A stretch of DNA of 64,000 nt from Lepidodermella squamata (taxonomy: Eukaryota; Gastrotricha), in NCBI GenBank assembly GCA_047495785.1, contig JBLDXI010000007.1, forward strand, positions 2,976,001 to 3,040,000. Reading direction: 5' to 3'. Made by a program: the position numbers and the translations under genes. Shown here in pieces: positions 1 through 11,330 of this stretch (positions within the stretch are counted from its first letter, which is position 1; each line of letters starts with the position of its first letter). The notes beneath the pieces were generated by a model. It was not told where the DNA came from. It did no database searches and saw only the letters and a list, made by a program, of their open reading frames with translations.

Positions 1-35
1 TCTGTCATTTTGTATATACTGTTCGAAAGAAGGGA

Positions 36-105
36 ATTTATTATGTTATATTGTTCTTTTATTTTTTTGTGACTGATGGACAAATAAATTTGAATTTACA
101 ATTTA
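36..105 (+). repeat. Dispersed repeat tail, copy 1 (possible LINE 3' end)
   Basis: About 70 bp ending in GACAAATAAATTTGAATTTA recur almost unchanged at about 58045-58115 in the same orientation. A polyadenylation-type AATAAA followed by a short AT-rich tail suggests the 3' end of a non-LTR retrotransposon, but no reverse transcriptase is visible upstream. From here to 850 I see only AT-rich sequence and no gene. Confidence 0.5.
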
Positions 106-1085
106 GATTTATGTCAGAAACCGGCTCTTAAAAGTGCGGGTTATTTCGCCGAGTTCGAAACCAATATTTCTAGGATTCACGCGCCGGTTGTCCGCCTTGA
201 ATGCAACGCCTATTTTCCATATTTTTCATAATATTTTATAAAAAAATATTTTTCATATTTTCCTCAGTTCTCATTTTCGTTCGATGATTTTTGAACATTG
301 AACCTCAACGGTCTCCATAATTTCGGCGCTAAAATTGATTTTTTTTGATTCTTTGAAATTTCCTGGATTTTTTTCTTGATGCTGCCCCCTATACTAAAAA
401 TGTTAATACAATTTCAAATTTAAATTTTTTTAAATTTAATTGTTAATTTAATTGTTATTTTTAATTTGTTAATTGTTAATTGTTAATTCGTTTTTTCCAT
501 GAAATTGTTGCTCAAAAAATTTCCAAATTTTCAACCTTGGGCAGACACACCTTCGCGCTTCGGCAAAACTGTTTTGAAGCCTTCATCAACTCGCGTCTCA
601 ATTCTTAATCCTCAACAATGAATTTTTCATGAATTAGGTATAGATATTTTGAATTCGAAACTGAGATGGAGCCGAATTGTTCACCCGAAACGTTCTGCGT
701 TGCTCTGAGAAAAACGGCTGAAATGCTTGTATTGAGGGCGAGAATAACAGCCACTGAACCTGAAGTGGTCAAAGTGTTGTCACTCACTGCAGCCGAGAAC
801 TATGCCGTGTGCCTTGTACCACTGCGCTTCAGCGGAAAATTCTACCTAAAGCATAGCATGAAAGATACTTTAATCCGCAGCAATTTTTTTTTCTCGCAGT
901 ATCACTTTCTTTTCGCAGCAAATCAACGTTTTTTCCGCAGTAAATGCTAATTGAATAACTAATTGAAATAATATAGCCACCGAACTATATTAAGGCTATT
1001 CAATATTTAAAATCACGCCAGGTGATTGTAGCGAGCACAATTTGACGCGACATGAGCGAGTGGAACGACGGCTTAAGGTCTTTAA

Positions 1086-1784
1086 CCCTTTCATGGCGGA
1101 ATTATTTACCTGCGGGAGAAAACATATTTGACGGCAGTTCTAGGGGTTTTAGAGGGCCCTGATCACGATTTTGAAACCCGTTTACCTCTATCTATCACCG
1201 TTAATGCTGTAAACTGGCTGAAATCGTCCTATCCGCCCAGCTGATTTCAGCAGATTTTTCGAACACCCTAATTTCTGTGACAGGTGCCTCCAGCTTTAGA
1301 ATTTTATATTACAAATTACTCCCATGAATGTCCCCAAAATTCTCCCTCACTCAAATCGCCGAACACATTCAGTTTAAAAAAGTTTCAGAGGCTCAGCATT
1401 CAGATCCGAATTCAGCTTTTCCAGTTTATGCTCGCGACAGTTTTTGCAGCACAAAAACCACGCACTCCGCCTGTATGAGTCCTGGCGGATAGGACGATTT
1501 CGGCCGGTTTGATTAAATCTCAATAGCGCCGTCATTTTTAATTTCCAACTCGAAAAAATTTACACAGAGGTCAATGAGACTATGCGGACACGGGGGTATT
1601 TTTTGTTGGATCCAAAAATGATCAGAAACCTATGAGATTTCAAGCGGCGCCCTGGTCTCAAAACCTTGTAGCCAACATCGAAAAGCAATATTCCTGAAAA
1701 GGGCGATCAAAAATTCATCGAATTCAATTTTCTGTGAATTTTCAAAGTCGAAATTCCGAAATCGTCCTTCCCGCCGTGAAAGGG
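1086..1784. mobile_element. piggyBac-like MITE nested in the larger element
   Basis: The termini are CCCTTTCATGGCGG on the left and CCGCCGTGAAAGGG on the right, a 13/14 inverted match, directly flanked by TTAA on both sides (1082-1085 and 1785-1788). TTAA targets with CCCTTT ends are the signature of piggyBac transposons. A 17-bp perfect inverted repeat (ATCGTCCTATCCGCC core, near 1224 and 1490) lies inside, and a related copy sits near the right end. There is no transposase ORF. Confidence 0.7.
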
Positions 1785-2088
1785 TTAACAAATTGTTTTT
1801 CACATGTTAAACTCGCGACTTGATCAACTGCCAAATTCAATTACTAAAATATATGAATTATTTATGCCGTCTCCATCAACAATTGTAAGATCTTCCTACG
1901 GGAGGCAGCGAATGCTCGAGGGTCAAATGTATCTCACTACATGTACCCCGTACATGTATCCCGTATGTCTCCGTACATGTACGTGTATCCCGTGAAGAAA
2001 TGCCCCAAAATCCTTTAAGAAATAGCCCCACAATGTATCTCGTTGGGCAATTCTTAATGCGCGGTACGAAATTTCATTTAATTCAATA

Positions 2089-2157
2089 CCTAACCAGTTT
2101 AGTCGGTTATTCAACTGGTTAGGGTTAGGGTTAGGGTTAGGGTTAGGTTAGGGTTAG
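2089..2157 (+). repeat. Interstitial TTAGGG array with an adjacent inverted repeat
   Basis: About six TTAGGG units, one of them shortened to TTAGG, run from about 2117 to 2157. An 11-bp inverted repeat, CCTAACCAGTT (2089-2099) and AACTGGTTAGG (2113-2123), abuts the array. TTAGGG is the telomere unit of many animals, so this is an internal telomere-like tract. The array lies inside the TIR element. Just upstream (about 1930-1990) is a short run of degenerate TACATGTACCCCGT-like units. Confidence 0.75.
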
Positions 2158-2399
2158 ATGCTGGGTCTTAAAATCGGGGACTTTGAACGGATTGGTATAT
2201 TATGGTATGAGGATATTTCAAGGCTCTAAGCCGTCCTAGATTTTCGTTTTCGTTCACTAATATTTATATTCCCCGTTCTTTTCCCATTTTAGCTAATAAA
2301 AATAAATTGCTGCGGAAAAAACGTTCATTTGCTGCGAAAATAAAGCGATACTGCGAGAACAATAAATTGCTGCGGAAAGAAGTATCGTCCCATAGCATG

Positions 2400-4429
2400 T
2401 ATGTTGGGCCCATGTCTAAGGTTACGATAAATCAATTCATGCTCAACTACATTTCTACATTGACTACATTGCTACACTGAACGACGAAGAGCTGGCGGTG
2501 CTGAACCAAATCGGCGAAATCTTGGCCGAGTGCCGATTTCTCCTCTCGGCCTCATCAAGTTGCATCAAATGAGCAAATCATGAAACAACTCATTTTTTCG
2601 TCTCCTTCAACGGTAGTATCGTCATCGGATGATACCGTTGTTGGAGAAAAGCCCACTAGGGGTAAAAACATTAGACGCTTCAGTGAACAGGTTTTGAAAG
2701 ACGGAACCCGTGTGCAATCGTTCATTTGCGTGTTCAGAAACAAAGCGGGCTACGAGCGCTGTAATCATCGTCGTCGTGCGCGTCGCGCTGAGTCGAACGA
2801 CGATGTTCTACTAGAAACCAGCTGCAATGCATTCGTTCATTAAAGATTGACCAACTTAGGGATATGATAGGAATTTCCTTAGTGATTCCTACTTTAAACG
2901 AACTCCTATTCGCTTCGTTAATCCACCTGGTCCGGGGTATAACTTGTATTTATTAGACCTTTTTAATCGTAATCACGTGACCTAACAAAATGTCCTAAAT
3001 ATCTTGAGCCTCCTCTACACTGGGAATCATTATATGGCTCTGGGAAAGCCTTAAATTTATGTTTTTCTTTCATTTTTCCGTTTTTCTTTTTTTCTTTTCG
3101 CTAAATAAAGCGATTTACCTATGTTCTGGCAACGAAACATATGTTTTCTTATCGAGAAAAACGCGCTGAATCATTTTTCAATTTTTTTGAAGTCATTCCA
3201 GCTATTTTTAAATTAAATGTGAGAAAAAGTAGAATTAGCTGTAGAAAAAATGCCTAGATGCGAAAAAAGATTTAGATGTGGAAAAGAGATATTAGATGCA
3301 GATAAAATGATTTAGATGAATATTAAAGTAAGTATGGTCCAAATAAATTTGGTTTAATTAAAGGACTCTATCCATATATATTTCAATCATAAAAAACAAA
3401 AATAATATTTTATAAGCACTGTGTCATAAGGCAACCTGATTGTTAAATTAGGCAGTCCACATTTTTAATAAATGTTTATCTCTCTTCTTTCTTTAAATTT
3501 GGAAATCACTAAGCCGCTGCGCAATTGCGCAACTGTATGCGTACAAAACTATCCGCCAGACGTCTAAATATGAACTAAAACTTCAGGATTTTTCACATCT
3601 TTCGACATTCGAAGTCATTGAAGTCATACCTCTCGACATATAAATAATTGAACTACTTGGGTCCTAGGTGCTAAATCCTGGATACTAGCCCGATTGAAAA
3701 ATGTCAAATTGTTGAGGTGTCTCGTGCCTGGCAGGTGCTTGCATTTTACTCCAAATACTCTGCAAAATTGACCTGTTTTCATGCATAAATCGGACTCAGA
3801 CCCCGAAATCCGTCCGGTTTATACCACCTGTCCGGTTTAGCCAGTAAATTTATATTGTAAAGTCCACACTTTTGGATCGAGCCAACCTAAAGCGTCGGGT
3901 TTAGACAAATTACACTGTATTTAGATTTTGCTTATAGAATAAAACGTTTTCTGCTTAACTTGCCGGTAAGAAGCTTTCCGCTTTCAACAAACAATAACTT
4001 GTTGAAGAAATGTGTGCATGTAGGCGATGTAGGTTTTTATCGCTACACAGACTGCAGTAAAACCTATTGCCATGATCCGTCCAGTAGTATAGGGTTTACA
4101 ATGATTAAACGTCAGAAGAGTAATATATAGACATACATATTGCTTATTATTCATTCAACTTACTTTTACAATTTCTAATTTTTTATTAGCGTTTTTACTG
4201 TTAATACATTAGTATTCACTTGACTGTAAAAAACTGTGGCTATATATCTTCTAAAATGCTCACGTATTTACCCCCGCCCCCTCCCCCATAGAACTTCCTA
4301 TTAAGTACACAAATAAAAAAGGTGTTCATCCAGCTAAATAACCACTCGTGCTCAATACCAACGTCTACAAATTGCCACATTTTTTTACAGCGTTAGTAGC
4401 AGATTTTACGAAATCATTCAAAAATCGAA
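2400..4429. other. Intergenic region without a convincing gene
   Basis: A possible coding scrap lies at about 2465-2845, including an 87-codon open frame at 2580-2843. It has no recognisable domain, a degenerate hairpin at about 2607-2644, and no splice context I trust. The rest is AT-rich sequence and short microrepeats leading to array gene 1. Confidence 0.4.
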
Positions 4430-6145
4430 ATGGAAGATCACGACAGTTCTATATGTCGCTCCGTGAAAATCTCTGGGAAATGTGCGACGGATACGCCCGA
4501 GTTTCGGACTTTAATGGCCCAACAATTCGACTGGTTAGCTAATTCCGGGCACGCCGGCCTTGAAGACATGAAACTGGCCTCGGCGACTGATCACCGCGAT
4601 TATATCGAGCTAGTCCCAGAAATGCTTTTCGGAGGCTACTTTCTGGTCTCCACTCTACCGCAAGGCGAGAGGATGGATCTATCAATAGTTGCCAAGGGTA
4701 TTGTTCAAGCTATTACGAATCGAAATTCTTCATCGCTGAAGCGGAAACATGACGATGATGGTGATGACCAAGTCAAATTTGAACCTCTTGACGCTGCTTT
4801 GCTCCATGTCGCCTTCTGTTACAAGGATATGACGATTTCTCGACGAGTTTACGCAGCTAAACTATCAGTGATTCCACCGTGCTTCGCTTCAGCGTTATTG
4901 ATCAGAATGTTTCGAGTGCGAAAATATGTGGAAATGTTAAATATTTCATGTTTCATGTTTCATGTGAATATGTTCAAATATTTCTTTAGAGATTGCCACT
5001 GCTCAACGGCGCTTTTTTTAGTCGAAAACGGGGCGGAGTTAAATGATAAAGATGTCGACGGTAAGTGACGATTTCTTTTCACTAAAATTGAACGAGGGAA
5101 AGTATTAGATACCAATCGTATTTCTCCAAAATCAAAATTAAGGTTGCCGAAAGACGATAAGTTTGGAAAATGTGCACTAAAGGTTTTGTTTAAGAATTTT
5201 GAAACAGTAGCCATAGGCTAGAAACATCAGGTTTTGTGGGCAATGGAGGCTTTTAATAAACATAGCTTTCGCATTAATATAATATATATATGATATAACA
5301 TTATGAAGCGTAATGATTCGTTCATTTTTTCAGGAGCACTTTCTGCGATTATTTTTAGTTTCAAACCACTCCGATACCACTATCAGTCGGCGACATTGTT
5401 GATAATGTTGACAAAAAGTCGCCTGCTATCATTAATAATACCGAAAATGCCTCCAACATCGCTGGGAATCAAATTCGATGGGAAAAGGGCTATTGGCGAC
5501 CGTGATTTGAGCGCGCTGTTACCTGCGATTTGCAACCATCCTATGATTATGGAGAAAATTTGCGATGCATTTCAACACTCAACGAGCCAACCGACTTTCA
5601 GCTGGGCTGAATTATTCGCTGGCTACGAAATATTTGCATCTGGCATTGAAACTGTGGCTAGACAACGCATCAGTCTTACTTTAAAATATATAATTCTACC
5701 ACTGTTACGGTCTGGCTTTACGGCCGGCAATAGTTTTTATTTGTCTTGGTCACCATCTTTGGTTCATTATGGCAGAATTTGGAAAAAACTTAAAAATTGG
5801 CCTGAATTGCAGCAAAAATTTCTCGCAACGGCCGTTCAATGTCTCAGCAGAAGAGCGGTGTACTTACCGGCCTGGATGGAAGAAATTATGCGAGGTCGAG
5901 GAATAGCCCAGGCTGAAATCGATGAAATGAAGATGGGAATTGAAATTTTAAGGCGGCGATATCGTATTATCTCTCTTAAAAATTCAGCTCGTTCGGCAAT
6001 TTTGGGACAACTACCCTACGGCATGAGCAAGCGCAAGTCGGCTATTGACAGCCTGCCTATTCCGAAATGTCTCGCGAATTATCTGCAATTTGATGATCTC
6101 GATTTTACTGTTGATTTGTCGAATATTAACGCATATTGGTTTTGA
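4430..6145 (+). CDS. Array gene 1: ankyrin-like/SOCS-box-like protein
   Basis: Two exons, 4430-5060 and 5334-6145, are joined by a phase-1 GTAAGT...TTTTTTCAG intron and give 480 aa. The N-terminal half has an acidic, basic-flanked linker (KRKHDDDGDD) and ends in ALFLVENGAELNDKDVDG, the most ankyrin-like stretch in the family. The second exon has the family core LPLLRSGF and ends with a SOCS-box-like segment, SLKNSARSAILGQLPYG followed by LPIPKCLANYL. SOCS boxes recruit Elongin B/C and Cullin-5 to make ubiquitin ligases, so a substrate-receptor role is inferred. The consensus BC-box Cys is Ala here. It is the first and one of the most divergent members of the array. A fold-back element follows within 50 bp of the stop. 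Confidence 0.75.
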
Positions 6146-6190
6146 TAATTAGATTGGATATTTGATTGCATGTCTTCATGTTATCTTTTC

Positions 6191-6499
6191 ACCTATGTAC
6201 TGTTGATTTTCATCCTGATTTTTGAAAGCCTTTGGTATCTCAAGTTGACAGCAAATTAAAGTCGGCATCGAGGAATTCGAATCTGAATTTATTTTTTCAC
6301 TTAGGTGAAAAATAGCTGACGATCTCGCCAAAAATCGAATGATCGATCGGAATCGATTTTCGGGATTTTCGGTGAAATGATTGGTTCATCTTTCAAAAAT
6401 ATCAAAATCGAATTCCTCGATGACGACTCTAATTTGGGGTCAACTTGAGATCCCAAACACTTTCAAAAATCAGCATGAAAATCAAATTACATAGGGCAC
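6191..6499. mobile_element. Fold-back MITE, about 0.3 kb
   Basis: The left arm (about 6191-6290) is the imperfect reverse complement of the right arm (about 6405-6499) over roughly 80-95 bp. Shared blocks include CAAGTTGA, the GAGGAATTCGA region and GATTTTTGAAAG. The centre contains GGTGAAAAATAGC-type sequence. No target duplication is clear. It lies directly downstream of array gene 1. Confidence 0.6.
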
Positions 6500-6553
6500 T
6501 TTTGCCATGTTAACTTAACATTATATAAAAGTCGACATTATATACGACATATA

Positions 6554-6999
6554 TATGTCGTATCGTATAAGGCAATCCCTCCAATGGCACATAGAGATAT
6601 CTCAATGAGCAATCCGAAAATTGCTTTTTGCCTGTTGTTTTCATCAGCCTTCAGGTTTTTGAATTATAATCTATCACATATTAAAGAGCCCGAATAGCCC
6701 CATCGATTGGACTGTTAATTGATTGATAAAGAGTTTAAATGGACCCAGAAGGCCAGAAGACAGCTACTGTGAAAATACGCTGGCTTTTTAAAAACTCATA
6801 AATCACGCAGATATGGAACAAAGTATTAGGGAAAGTGGGTTCTGCTGGATAGGCGAAGGGCTATTCTGTAATCTTGCTTGGTTTCCAAATTTTAAAAACT
6901 GATTAAAATAACTGAAAATGACGTTGGGAACAATTCGGATTGCTCATTGAGATATCTCAATCGGCTATTGGAAGAAATTGCCTTATACGATACGACATA
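6554..6999. mobile_element. Tc1/mariner-type MITE with TA target site
   Basis: Inverted termini TATGTCGTATCGTATAAGGC (left) and its reverse complement (right) extend about 65 bp inward, through GATATCTCAATGAGCAATCC on the left arm. TA flanks both ends (6552-6553 and 7000-7001). The left end also sits in a 22-bp perfect palindrome (6542-6563). TA targets with long TIRs and no ORF suggest a non-autonomous Tc1/mariner relative. Confidence 0.65.
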
Positions 7000-7001
7000 T
7001 A

Positions 7002-7732
7002 CAGGTGCGTGAATAAACGGTGTAATTGACTCGTCGAGAGCGCTCAAGTGGGTTTGCGCGCACCCTGTTACATGGGTTCACATTGCGTGATGCGCATTCG
7101 TGTCTGCGCATATTTCACTTCACGCCCAATCTGCCCTAATTTTCAATTGTCGCTGTTGATGTTTTGTTTACTTCATCATAGCTAACGCAGCAATTTGTTC
7201 AGAGAATAAAGATTGGAATTATTTCTTATTGTTCAACTTTTATGTCATCGATTATTGAGGTGTTCTCGCTGTTTTTCCCATCGCATCATCGAATTGCCAT
7301 TTATTAGCCGCATATCGACCTACCACTAACACTCGTTCCATAATTTTCCATTCCCCCCCCCCTATTTCATTGGCACAACTTCGGCAATGTCCGGCCGCCA
7401 ACTCAGCCGATTATTTCCTTAGTCCTACGGGTGTGCGGCGGGGTCAAAGTACAACTCAAAAAATTGCCCCAGAACTTAGAAAATAGCATTAGTCTGTAAC
7501 GTTCTATGCGTAGCCTTACTTTTCAAATTTTTCAGATTTTTCAAACTATTTTAGAAATTCCAGTATTAAAATAACCTGGCATTTTCAAGATACATTTCAA
7601 TAATCCGGAGAATCTGAAGAATTTGAAAAAATATTCTAACAACTAACTGCATCATCTCAGTAGCGTGAATCATGCTTTGGACTTCCACAAAATTTCCACA
7701 AAATTGTTAAATTTCCTATAGAAATATTTGTC
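7002..7732. other. Intergenic region, no gene seen
   Basis: Mixed AT-rich sequence with a C-run near 7353-7361. I find no domain, splice pair or repeat that supports a feature here. Confidence 0.4.
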
Positions 7733-7975
7733 TTGAATTTCTTTTCTGATCGACTTCGCTGTTTGTTCGCCGATTTTGACCGCCATAAATTCAGCGATGA
7801 AAGCGCAGCCATCGACCGCCCGAACCGCTCGAAAATCGTCGATTTGCTGATAAACAAATTCAGCCATCTGCCTGCCGACTTCTTCCCCTTCGACCTGATA
7901 ATCGGGCAGATGGCTGTATGCCGCGCCTACATCCCGGATTATGAGAGCAAATTGTGCCGCCTATATCCCGTATAG
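7733..7975 (+). pseudogene. Relic of a second exon of the array family
   Basis: The 80-codon open frame aligns throughout with the start of exon 2 of array gene 2: LFADFDRHKFSDESAA matches LIANFEGSKFSAEQAR, then RPNRSKIVDLLINKF matches LPNRNRIVEMLIDKL, and IPDYESKLCRLY matches IPQFEQKLCTVY. The frame then stops, and neither a first exon nor a SOCS-box-like end is present. It lies just upstream of array gene 2, so it is most simply a broken tandem duplicate of that gene. About 7985-8260 holds several ACATGG-containing degenerate short repeats separating the relic from the gene. Confidence 0.75.
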
Positions 7976-8235
7976 AAAAAATAAGCTGGAATGCAACAAA
8001 GTAACATGGAAAGTAGCAATGTGCCACCAACGCAACATGGTAAACCATTTTCCATGTTATTTTGTCGTCCTGACAAGTGGATTTAACAGGTTACGCCTAA
8101 ACATGGCAAGATTTTGCCGTGTTGTTAGCTGTCAAAACCGCTACATGGAATTTTTGCGTCCTGACATGCTATTCTGACATTGGAAACCATGGAGAGCGTT
8201 AACATGTTGAAATTTTACCTTGGAAATTCTTCAAC

Positions 8236-9956
8236 GTGGCATTTTTGCGTCCTAACATGGAATCGGATCGCTCTCAAATCGGCTACCCAGGAATGCAAGC
8301 TGTGAATTCTACAATTGCGAATTTTATCGCTACTCTGGACGTTTTCGAGCTGGACAGCCTCGAACAAATCTCAGGGTCGAGCAACTGGTGGGTTGCGCCC
8401 CTCGACCTAATTCAGCTGCATTTGGCGGTTGATCTTCGCGATTTCGACTCGTTTCAACGCTTGATGGACGCTAGGCAAGACCGCATCTCGCCATGCCTCG
8501 TCTCGATTTTAGTCGAGTCATTCTTCGTCTCGACGTGTCGCTTCGAACCGTTCGCGCGAGCGGCGGCTCAGATAATGGAGCGTTTAGCATCGTTGTGGAA
8601 AATTGGCCAGTGCTGGATGCAATCGTTTCCGAGAATTCACCCTTTTGCTTATGAATGTAAGTTTCAACTAGGTTGATAACTCATTTATTTGTAATGTTTT
8701 AATTTTATTAATTTTCCATTCTCAAAATTTAATTTGTCAAATTTACTTACCTATGCATCTATGCATACAGTGAAAATCAGAAGCTACGCTCGGTCAGGAA
8801 TTTGTTGAGTTGGATCTAAAAATATCTAACACGCGCCCGAACTATTTTTAGATCCAAGCTTGGGTTAAATTCAGCTAAAAAATGAAAAGTGTAACTCGGA
8901 CAGACTAAGAAGTTTTAAAAGTTGTAAAAATTGAAAATTCATAAGGTGCTAATTAATATTCCGAAGCCCCCAAAGTTGGTGATTATCTCAGAAAAATTCC
9001 GGAAAAATTATTTTTGATTTATCGTTACCTTATTCCAACTGCTAAAATTGTTCTGCATTTTTTGGCACTAAACTAAGAATGTCCTAGTTTCATGACACCT
9101 CATGAATGTATTCATACTCTTGAAACTATCCCCCTTCCTTGGAGCTATGTTTGGAGCTGGGTTTCATTTTCATATAATTTTTGCAGTTGAGTTCAGCGCG
9201 CTAATAGCCAACTTTGAAGGCTCAAAATTCAGCGCCGAACAAGCCAGGCTGGATCTGCCAAATCGAAACCGCATTGTCGAAATGCTAATCGACAAGCTGT
9301 GCCACGGGTGCTCCAACTTCCCGTTCGAAAATTTCATGATGCAAATGCTCAAATGCTCAAAGGACATCCCGCAATTCGAACAAAAACTGTGCACGGTCTA
9401 CAGCGCCGCTACAAAGCTTAACGGTGATTTCACATGGCTGAACCTCCTGGAACGGCCTAATTTTTTGCATGTTAACTGGAATGTCGCGTCGAAGTTGTTT
9501 CTTACCGGCCTGTTGCACCTGCTCAGGGCCGGCTTCACGTTTCCTTACTTCTACCGAATGAGACCCGATTTTTGCGCCAGGATCCTCCACCCCCTCGTCA
9601 GTCAGCAATTCGACGGCGAGCTGCAAGAGCGGCTGTTTTTCGAAATCTGTCTCCTGTTCCTGAAAAACATTCGCGGCTACGACGTAGGACGGTTGACCCA
9701 TCTGCTGAATGTCCTCTGGGGTAACGGCCCGCAGGCTGGCAGCGTCGAACGCAAGAACAGAATTTCAAGCAATTTCCGATCCAGCTTTCCGTTATCGCTG
9801 CAACATTTTGCGAGGAAAGCAATCCTATGCCGCCTGCCGATGGGCTTGCCACAACGAGGCAGGGCTATAACGAGTCTGCCACTATCACTGCCGATGCAGG
9901 AATATCTGCATTATGGCGATGTCGCCGCAAAAATTGATCAAATTCGAAGCAATTAA
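8236..9956 (+). CDS. Array gene 2: SOCS-box-like protein, short N-terminus
   Basis: Exons 8236-8656 and 9187-9956 are joined by a phase-1 intron (GTAAGT...TTTTGCAG), giving 396 aa. An in-frame ATG at 8257 is an alternative start. The first exon keeps the family segment LIQLHLAVDLRDFDSFQRLMDAR, then RISPCLVSILVESFF, but lacks about 60 N-terminal residues present in its closest relative, array gene 3. The upstream sequence is made of degenerate ACATGG repeats, so the 5' end may have been replaced. Exon 2 carries LLRAGFTF and ends PLSLQHFARKAILCRLPMGL, then LPLSLPMQEYLHY, a SOCS-box-like ending with Ala at the BC-box Cys position. Exons and splice phase match the rest of the array. Confidence 0.72.
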
Positions 9957-11330
9957 TTTCCAGTTTTGCAACTGATCAGTGCGCTATTTAATTTTTGTTT
10001 TTTGAACTTCTTTTAATTAATCAAAAAATGTTCACTCATCAATGGATCAAGTTTTCGTATCTTCGTGGAAGTAATGCCAAAAATTTGTTGTTGTTTTCAA
10101 GTTGCGGAGAGTATATTGACTGCCGGATTGAGTATTCTTTGATTCTTGTCTCCAAGTTTTTGTTGTATTTTGCTCGAGTTGTTAGGATTTTGCATCCTGT
10201 TTTTCCTTCGATTTTGCTTGATTGGAAGCAAAAACCAATAATATGCTGATTAATCAACATTTTATTTCCTGAATAAATTGAAAATAGGCAAATTTTGTGG
10301 CTTATTTTAATAATACTTATTTTAGCGTTTGGCGGATTTTTTTTTAAGGTGGATTGCACCAGCTTCGTTTTTTCAGCATTTTTCAACCTAATTTGGAAGC
10401 GCTGATTATCGGAAAAAACGCAATAATTTTGAGTGTTTCGTCGATATCAGTTATTGTTGGGGGACCTAAAATTATCGCCCAGAGAGATTCCTTTTGCAAA
10501 ATTTTAATTATACCGTAGCTAACACAAGGTAATAATTTTGAAGAAAATCCTGTTTTTCGAGGATTTAAAATCAATCCTAATTCAGAAAATTATAATATTT
10601 GAGAAAAATTTGTGGAAGGTATTATTCCCGATTTATCTATGAATTTTGGTGATTTTTATACGGAATGTCTATTCGTACATAGTATGTACGCGAAATTTGT
10701 TATTCGTACATAGTTTCGATATGCTTTTTTCTAAGATGAACGACTCAATCAATTTTCATCCCGTCGACCATCAGGCCTATCTCCCCTCAAAAATCACCAT
10801 TGGACCCCCTATGGTAGAGTCGCAAAATAGCATTATTTGAATTGTTTTTCCCGACCCTAGCGTGGATACTTTGGAAGATAATCTGACGAAATTTGTGCGA
10901 ATGTATGTACGAATAGCAATTTCTGCGTACATAGTTAAGTACGAATAGCTTGACCCATTTTTATATGTTTACCTGATTTTCGGCGATCGAAAACATATTC
11001 GCATAAATTTAAACGTAATTTAGATTTCAGTGTGCATTTTCAGTTTTATCAGCCCTTAGGTCAAATTTTAAAACAAATTATGAACACATGGCGCATCATT
11101 TGATTTTCAAAACAAAAAACGGTCCAAACTACCAGATTTTCAAGTGAACTTGTGGTGAATGCCACTGCCTATTGTCGGATCTTTAATTATTCTTATATAA
11201 AACTGACAGCATTCACCTCCATAGCCGAAGTGTTCAAAGATACCTTATTACCCTCCTACCCTACGGTATCTATAAGTCGCTCCATTTATGAATTTCACCA
11301 CCTGTTTTATAGGCACTTCAGTTATTACTA
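9957..11330. other. Spacer between array genes 2 and 3
   Basis: AT-rich spacer. Its only clear structure is the fold-back element at 10669-10948. Open frames on either strand here have low-complexity translations and no domain. Confidence 0.4.
10669..10948. mobile_element. MITE with about 45-bp inverted ends
   Basis: The left arm starts CTATTCGTACATAGTATGTA and the right arm ends with the matching reverse complement (GTACGAATAG). Each arm contains two TATTCGTACATA-type blocks separated by a GCGAAATTTG-like spacer. Internal length is about 190 bp with no coding capacity. No target duplication is evident. Confidence 0.6.

Larger units (their letters stand above)
861..2390. mobile_element. TIR DNA element with 9-bp target duplication (MULE-like?)
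   Basis: The ends are inverted repeats of about 83 bp. The left arm, about 861-945, contains four spaced CGCAGYA motifs, and the right arm, about 2303-2390, is its imperfect reverse complement. The 9-mer CATAGCATG flanks both sides directly (852-860 and 2391-2399). Long TIRs plus a 9-bp duplication are typical of Mutator-like elements. No transposase is visible, so this is a non-autonomous copy. A separate TTAA-flanked element and a TTAGGG array lie inside it. The outermost 3-4 bases of the arms do not match, so the exact ends are uncertain. Confidence 0.65.

Noticed and set aside
1284-1478. 64-codon ORF as a gene
   Set aside because: It lies inside the piggyBac-like MITE and overlaps its internal inverted repeat; no homology signal.
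4916-4989. A 74-bp GTGCGA...TTCTTTAG intron inside exon 1 of array gene 1
   Set aside because: Removing it shifts the frame and loses the ankyrin-like ALFLVENGAELNDKDVDG segment, which reads well without splicing.
9357-9852. Open frames on the minus strand opposite exon 2 of gene 2
   Set aside because: They lie opposite a well-supported coding exon and have no domain of their own.
10039-10386. 115-codon minus-strand ORF
   Set aside because: Low-complexity Lys/Asn/Ile-rich translation expected from AT-rich spacer.
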